A DNA stretch of 7,081 nucleotides. Source: DATIJJ01 sp039936115 (lineage in GTDB: Bacteria; Pseudomonadota; Gammaproteobacteria; DSM-16500). Both the position numbers and the translations under genes were made by a program. The notes beneath the pieces were generated by a model. That model saw only the letters and a list, made by a program, of their open reading frames with translations. It was not told the origin of the DNA and made no database searches. The stretch is from assembly GCA_039936115.1 (NCBI GenBank), contig JBDTIZ010000211.1, positions 1 to 7,081 on the forward strand, given 5' to 3'. This document shows, piece after piece, positions 5,964 through 7,081 of the stretch. Every line of letters begins with the position of its first letter. Position 1 is the first letter of the stretch.

Positions 5964-5992
5964 ATTATAGCTTTGCTATCAAATTTTATGAA
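5964..5992 (-). promoter_or_regulatory. Candidate promoter with dyad over the -10 box for the 349-aa gene
   Basis: On the minus strand TTCATA (5992-5987) stands 17 bp from a perfect TATAAT (5969-5964). The 13-bp perfect dyad ATAGC-TTT-GCTAT (5967-5979) overlaps the -10 box, where a bound repressor would block initiation. One difficulty is that transcription from this box would begin near 5957, so the GGAGAGG ribosome site (5963-5957) would be largely left out of the message. Either the start is slightly upstream or the real promoter is elsewhere. Confidence 0.4.
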
Positions 5993-6011
5993 CAGACGAT
6001 AGATAATTTTT

Positions 6012-6037
6012 ATTGAAATCCCAATTTATCTTTCAAT
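6012..6037. repeat. Perfect 7-bp inverted repeat in the intergenic gap
   Basis: ATTGAAA (6012-6018) and TTTCAAT (6031-6037) pair exactly around a 12-nt loop in the 109-bp gap downstream of the 257-codon frame and upstream of the 349-aa gene. No T run follows the stem on the minus strand, so a standard terminator is not supported. It may be an operator or a processing hairpin, or chance in AT-rich DNA. Confidence 0.3.
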
Positions 6038-6057
6038 CACACTCAAAATTAATTTAA

Positions 6058-6798
6058 TTAGTCTACTCCAAGCCGTGCAATTAAATTCGAAAGCGTTTCT
6101 TCTTTTGTTTCAGGTAATTTAGGACGATGAAAAAAAGATTTACGCAGAACGCTATCGACCTGCCCTTTATCAATTACATCTGATTTCTTACTGATAGCAT
6201 CATAAGCTTTATCAAAATTATCATCTACATTGTCAAAACCATATCGAGCTAAGTAAAAAACAGTTTTATTTGAAAATCGATCATAATCTCCACCAACAAT
6301 TAGAACACCCAACTGAGAGAGCATCTCACGAATTTCATCTTTCTCAACACAAGATTTAAATTTAATTTCAAAATTATATGAAAATTTTGGATTATAAATG
6401 CTGCACTCAACGCCAAGGATTGCTGATAACATTTTTTCATCAGGAATTTTTTTTAAATATTTTTCAGGAAAAAACATCTCAATCATTTTGATAATAATAC
6501 ATTCATCTTGTAATGAAAACTTTCTGTTTGGTGTCCCAAATGTCCTGCCTGTTCTTTCCTCATAATTTCTCATTTGAACAAGCTCATTTTGTTCTGCTTG
6601 AATTTTATTTCTGATACCATGTAGGTCTTCTAGCGTTACGACGTCGCCCTCTATTCCAGCGTTTTCAAAAATACCAATAAGGAAATATTCAAATTTCTTT
6701 ATAGACAATCTTTGCACAAATTGATCAAGGGTATTTTTAAATTTTTCTAGCTTATCCTCGGTCAATTCAATCAATACATCTTTCTTTTTTATCTTCAT
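6058..6798 (-). CDS. Hypothetical soluble protein, charged and lysine-rich
   Basis: I do not recognise this protein. From the ATG at 6798 it is 246 aa; the open frame extends 11 codons further to a TTG at 6831. I prefer the ATG because a GAGA stands 8 nt before it, while the TTG has no ribosome site. The protein begins with a strongly basic MKIKKKDVL, then amphipathic helical stretches, a hydrophobic patch (FEYFLIGIFE) too short and mixed to be a membrane span, a central part with alternating hydrophobic residues suggesting strands (SYNFEIKFKS, LGVLIVGGDYD), and a polar helical C-terminus. There is no signal peptide, HTH or catalytic motif that I can name. It is encoded on the same strand as the 349-aa gene, 109 bp upstream of it; that gap holds its own promoter-like site, so co-transcription is uncertain. 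Confidence 0.75.
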   Translation of the reverse strand: MKIKKKDVLIELTEDKLEKFKNTLDQFVQRLSIKKFEYFLIGIFENAGIEGDVVTLEDLHGIRNKIQAEQNELVQMRNYEERTGRTFGTPNRKFSLQDECIIIKMIEMFFPEKYLKKIPDEKMLSAILGVECSIYNPKFSYNFEIKFKSCVEKDEIREMLSQLGVLIVGGDYDRFSNKTVFYLARYGFDNVDDNFDKAYDAISKKSDVIDKGQVDSVLRKSFFHRPKLPETKEETLSNLIARLGVD

Positions 6799-6863
6799 TT
6801 TAAATTTCTCAAGTTCTGTTTTTCCAATCAATAGCAGAATTACTAGTTAAATAGCTTGTTGTG

Positions 6864-6892
6864 CCATATACATATATGGGATCAATATTGAT
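6864..6892. promoter_or_regulatory. Two adjacent perfect palindromes, candidate operators
   Basis: CCATATA-CA-TATATGG (6864-6879) and ATCAATATTGAT (6881-6892) are both perfect palindromes separated by one base. They lie 66-94 bp upstream of the preferred start of the minus-strand hypothetical gene, a normal position for regulator sites. They also cover the possible plus-strand start at 6876. No clear -35/-10 pair was found next to them on either strand. Confidence 0.4.
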
Positions 6893-7081
6893 TATTTACC
6901 AAGCTTTACTCCAGCAGCAGCCGTTGCTACAACAACGGCATCAGGCGTGGCAACATGTAGTGACCCCAATGTCTAGACCATCATCCAAAAAATATTTAGG
7001 AGACTTTAGCCAGTTAAAAATTAATAAAAAAATCAATAATTGTTATTGTGAATCAACATATCCACAAGCTTTTCTTTCCTG
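6876..7081 (+). CDS. Possible 5' part of an unidentified gene running off the window
   Basis: From the ATG at 6876 a plus-strand frame stays open for 68 codons to the window end. The reading is glutamine-rich at first (LLQQQPLLQQRHQAW at about residues 11-25), then lysine- and asparagine-rich. There is no Shine-Dalgarno before the ATG, and the frame begins just after an in-frame TAG near 6853. The glutamine-rich part coincides with a perfect hairpin, GCCGTTG-6-CAACGGC (6920-6939), so its composition may come from that structure and not from coding. Treat it as a weak candidate. Confidence 0.25.
   Translation, partial: MGSILIIYQALLQQQPLLQQRHQAWQHVVTPMSRPSSKKYLGDFSQLKINKKINNCYCESTYPQAFLS
6920..6939. 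repeat. Perfect 7-bp GC-rich hairpin
   Basis: GCCGTTG (6920-6926) and CAACGGC (6933-6939) pair exactly around the loop CTACAA. It stands in a locally GC-richer patch within AT-rich DNA. Neither strand has a T run after the stem, so it is not a standard terminator. A remnant of another element or a structured RNA are both possible. Confidence 0.4.

Noticed and set aside
7065..7075. ATATCCACA as a DnaA box and possible origin
   Set aside because: It is a single imperfect site without companion boxes, a clear AT-rich unwinding array or replication genes nearby.

Overview
The window is AT-rich, gene-dense bacterial DNA. Its NarL-type two-component genes, Shine-Dalgarno sites and a tRNA-Thr(CGT) 3' fragment whose acceptor strand (CATCGGC) fits the gammaproteobacterial gene point to a gammaproteobacterium. 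The A+T bias, the style of the sensor kinase and two unrecognised lysine-rich proteins suggest an intracellular or amoeba-associated lineage such as Legionellales. That last step is inference; nothing here fixes the genus.

Left block (about 160-3340, all minus strand): a compact three-cistron unit in the order SGNH esterase/acyltransferase, NarL/LuxR-type response regulator, polytopic membrane histidine kinase. The esterase stop and regulator start overlap as ATGA, and the kinase ATG follows the regulator TAG with no gap. The regulator is broken in this sequence by a -1 frameshift in an A6 run. Restoring one A gives a complete receiver-HTH protein of about 228 residues with all expected receiver residues.

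Middle block (3341-3798): a gene-poor junction. It holds, on the minus strand, the 3' half of a tRNA-Thr(CGT) gene that breaks off at the anticodon loop, as left by site-specific integration. Next come a perfect palindrome, an array of short tandem repeats, a 5' scrap of an IS110-type transposase gene with a near-perfect Shine-Dalgarno, and a candidate plus-strand promoter. From the polarity of the tRNA fragment, the inserted DNA should lie at higher coordinates and the older flank at lower ones.

Right block (3799-7081): an APH/choline-kinase-fold phosphotransferase on the plus strand, converging on two minus-strand genes of unknown function. One (349 aa) has a coiled-coil-like N-terminus and a hydrophobic C-terminal part; the other (about 246 aa) is soluble and charged. 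Two neighbouring perfect palindromes lie upstream of the latter, and a possible partial plus-strand reading frame runs off the window end. No CRISPR array, rRNA or intact tRNA was seen.

Functional reading: the left block looks like a membrane signal-sensing operon with an associated ester-processing enzyme and a currently disrupted output regulator. The right block looks like accessory cargo behind a tRNA attachment scar.
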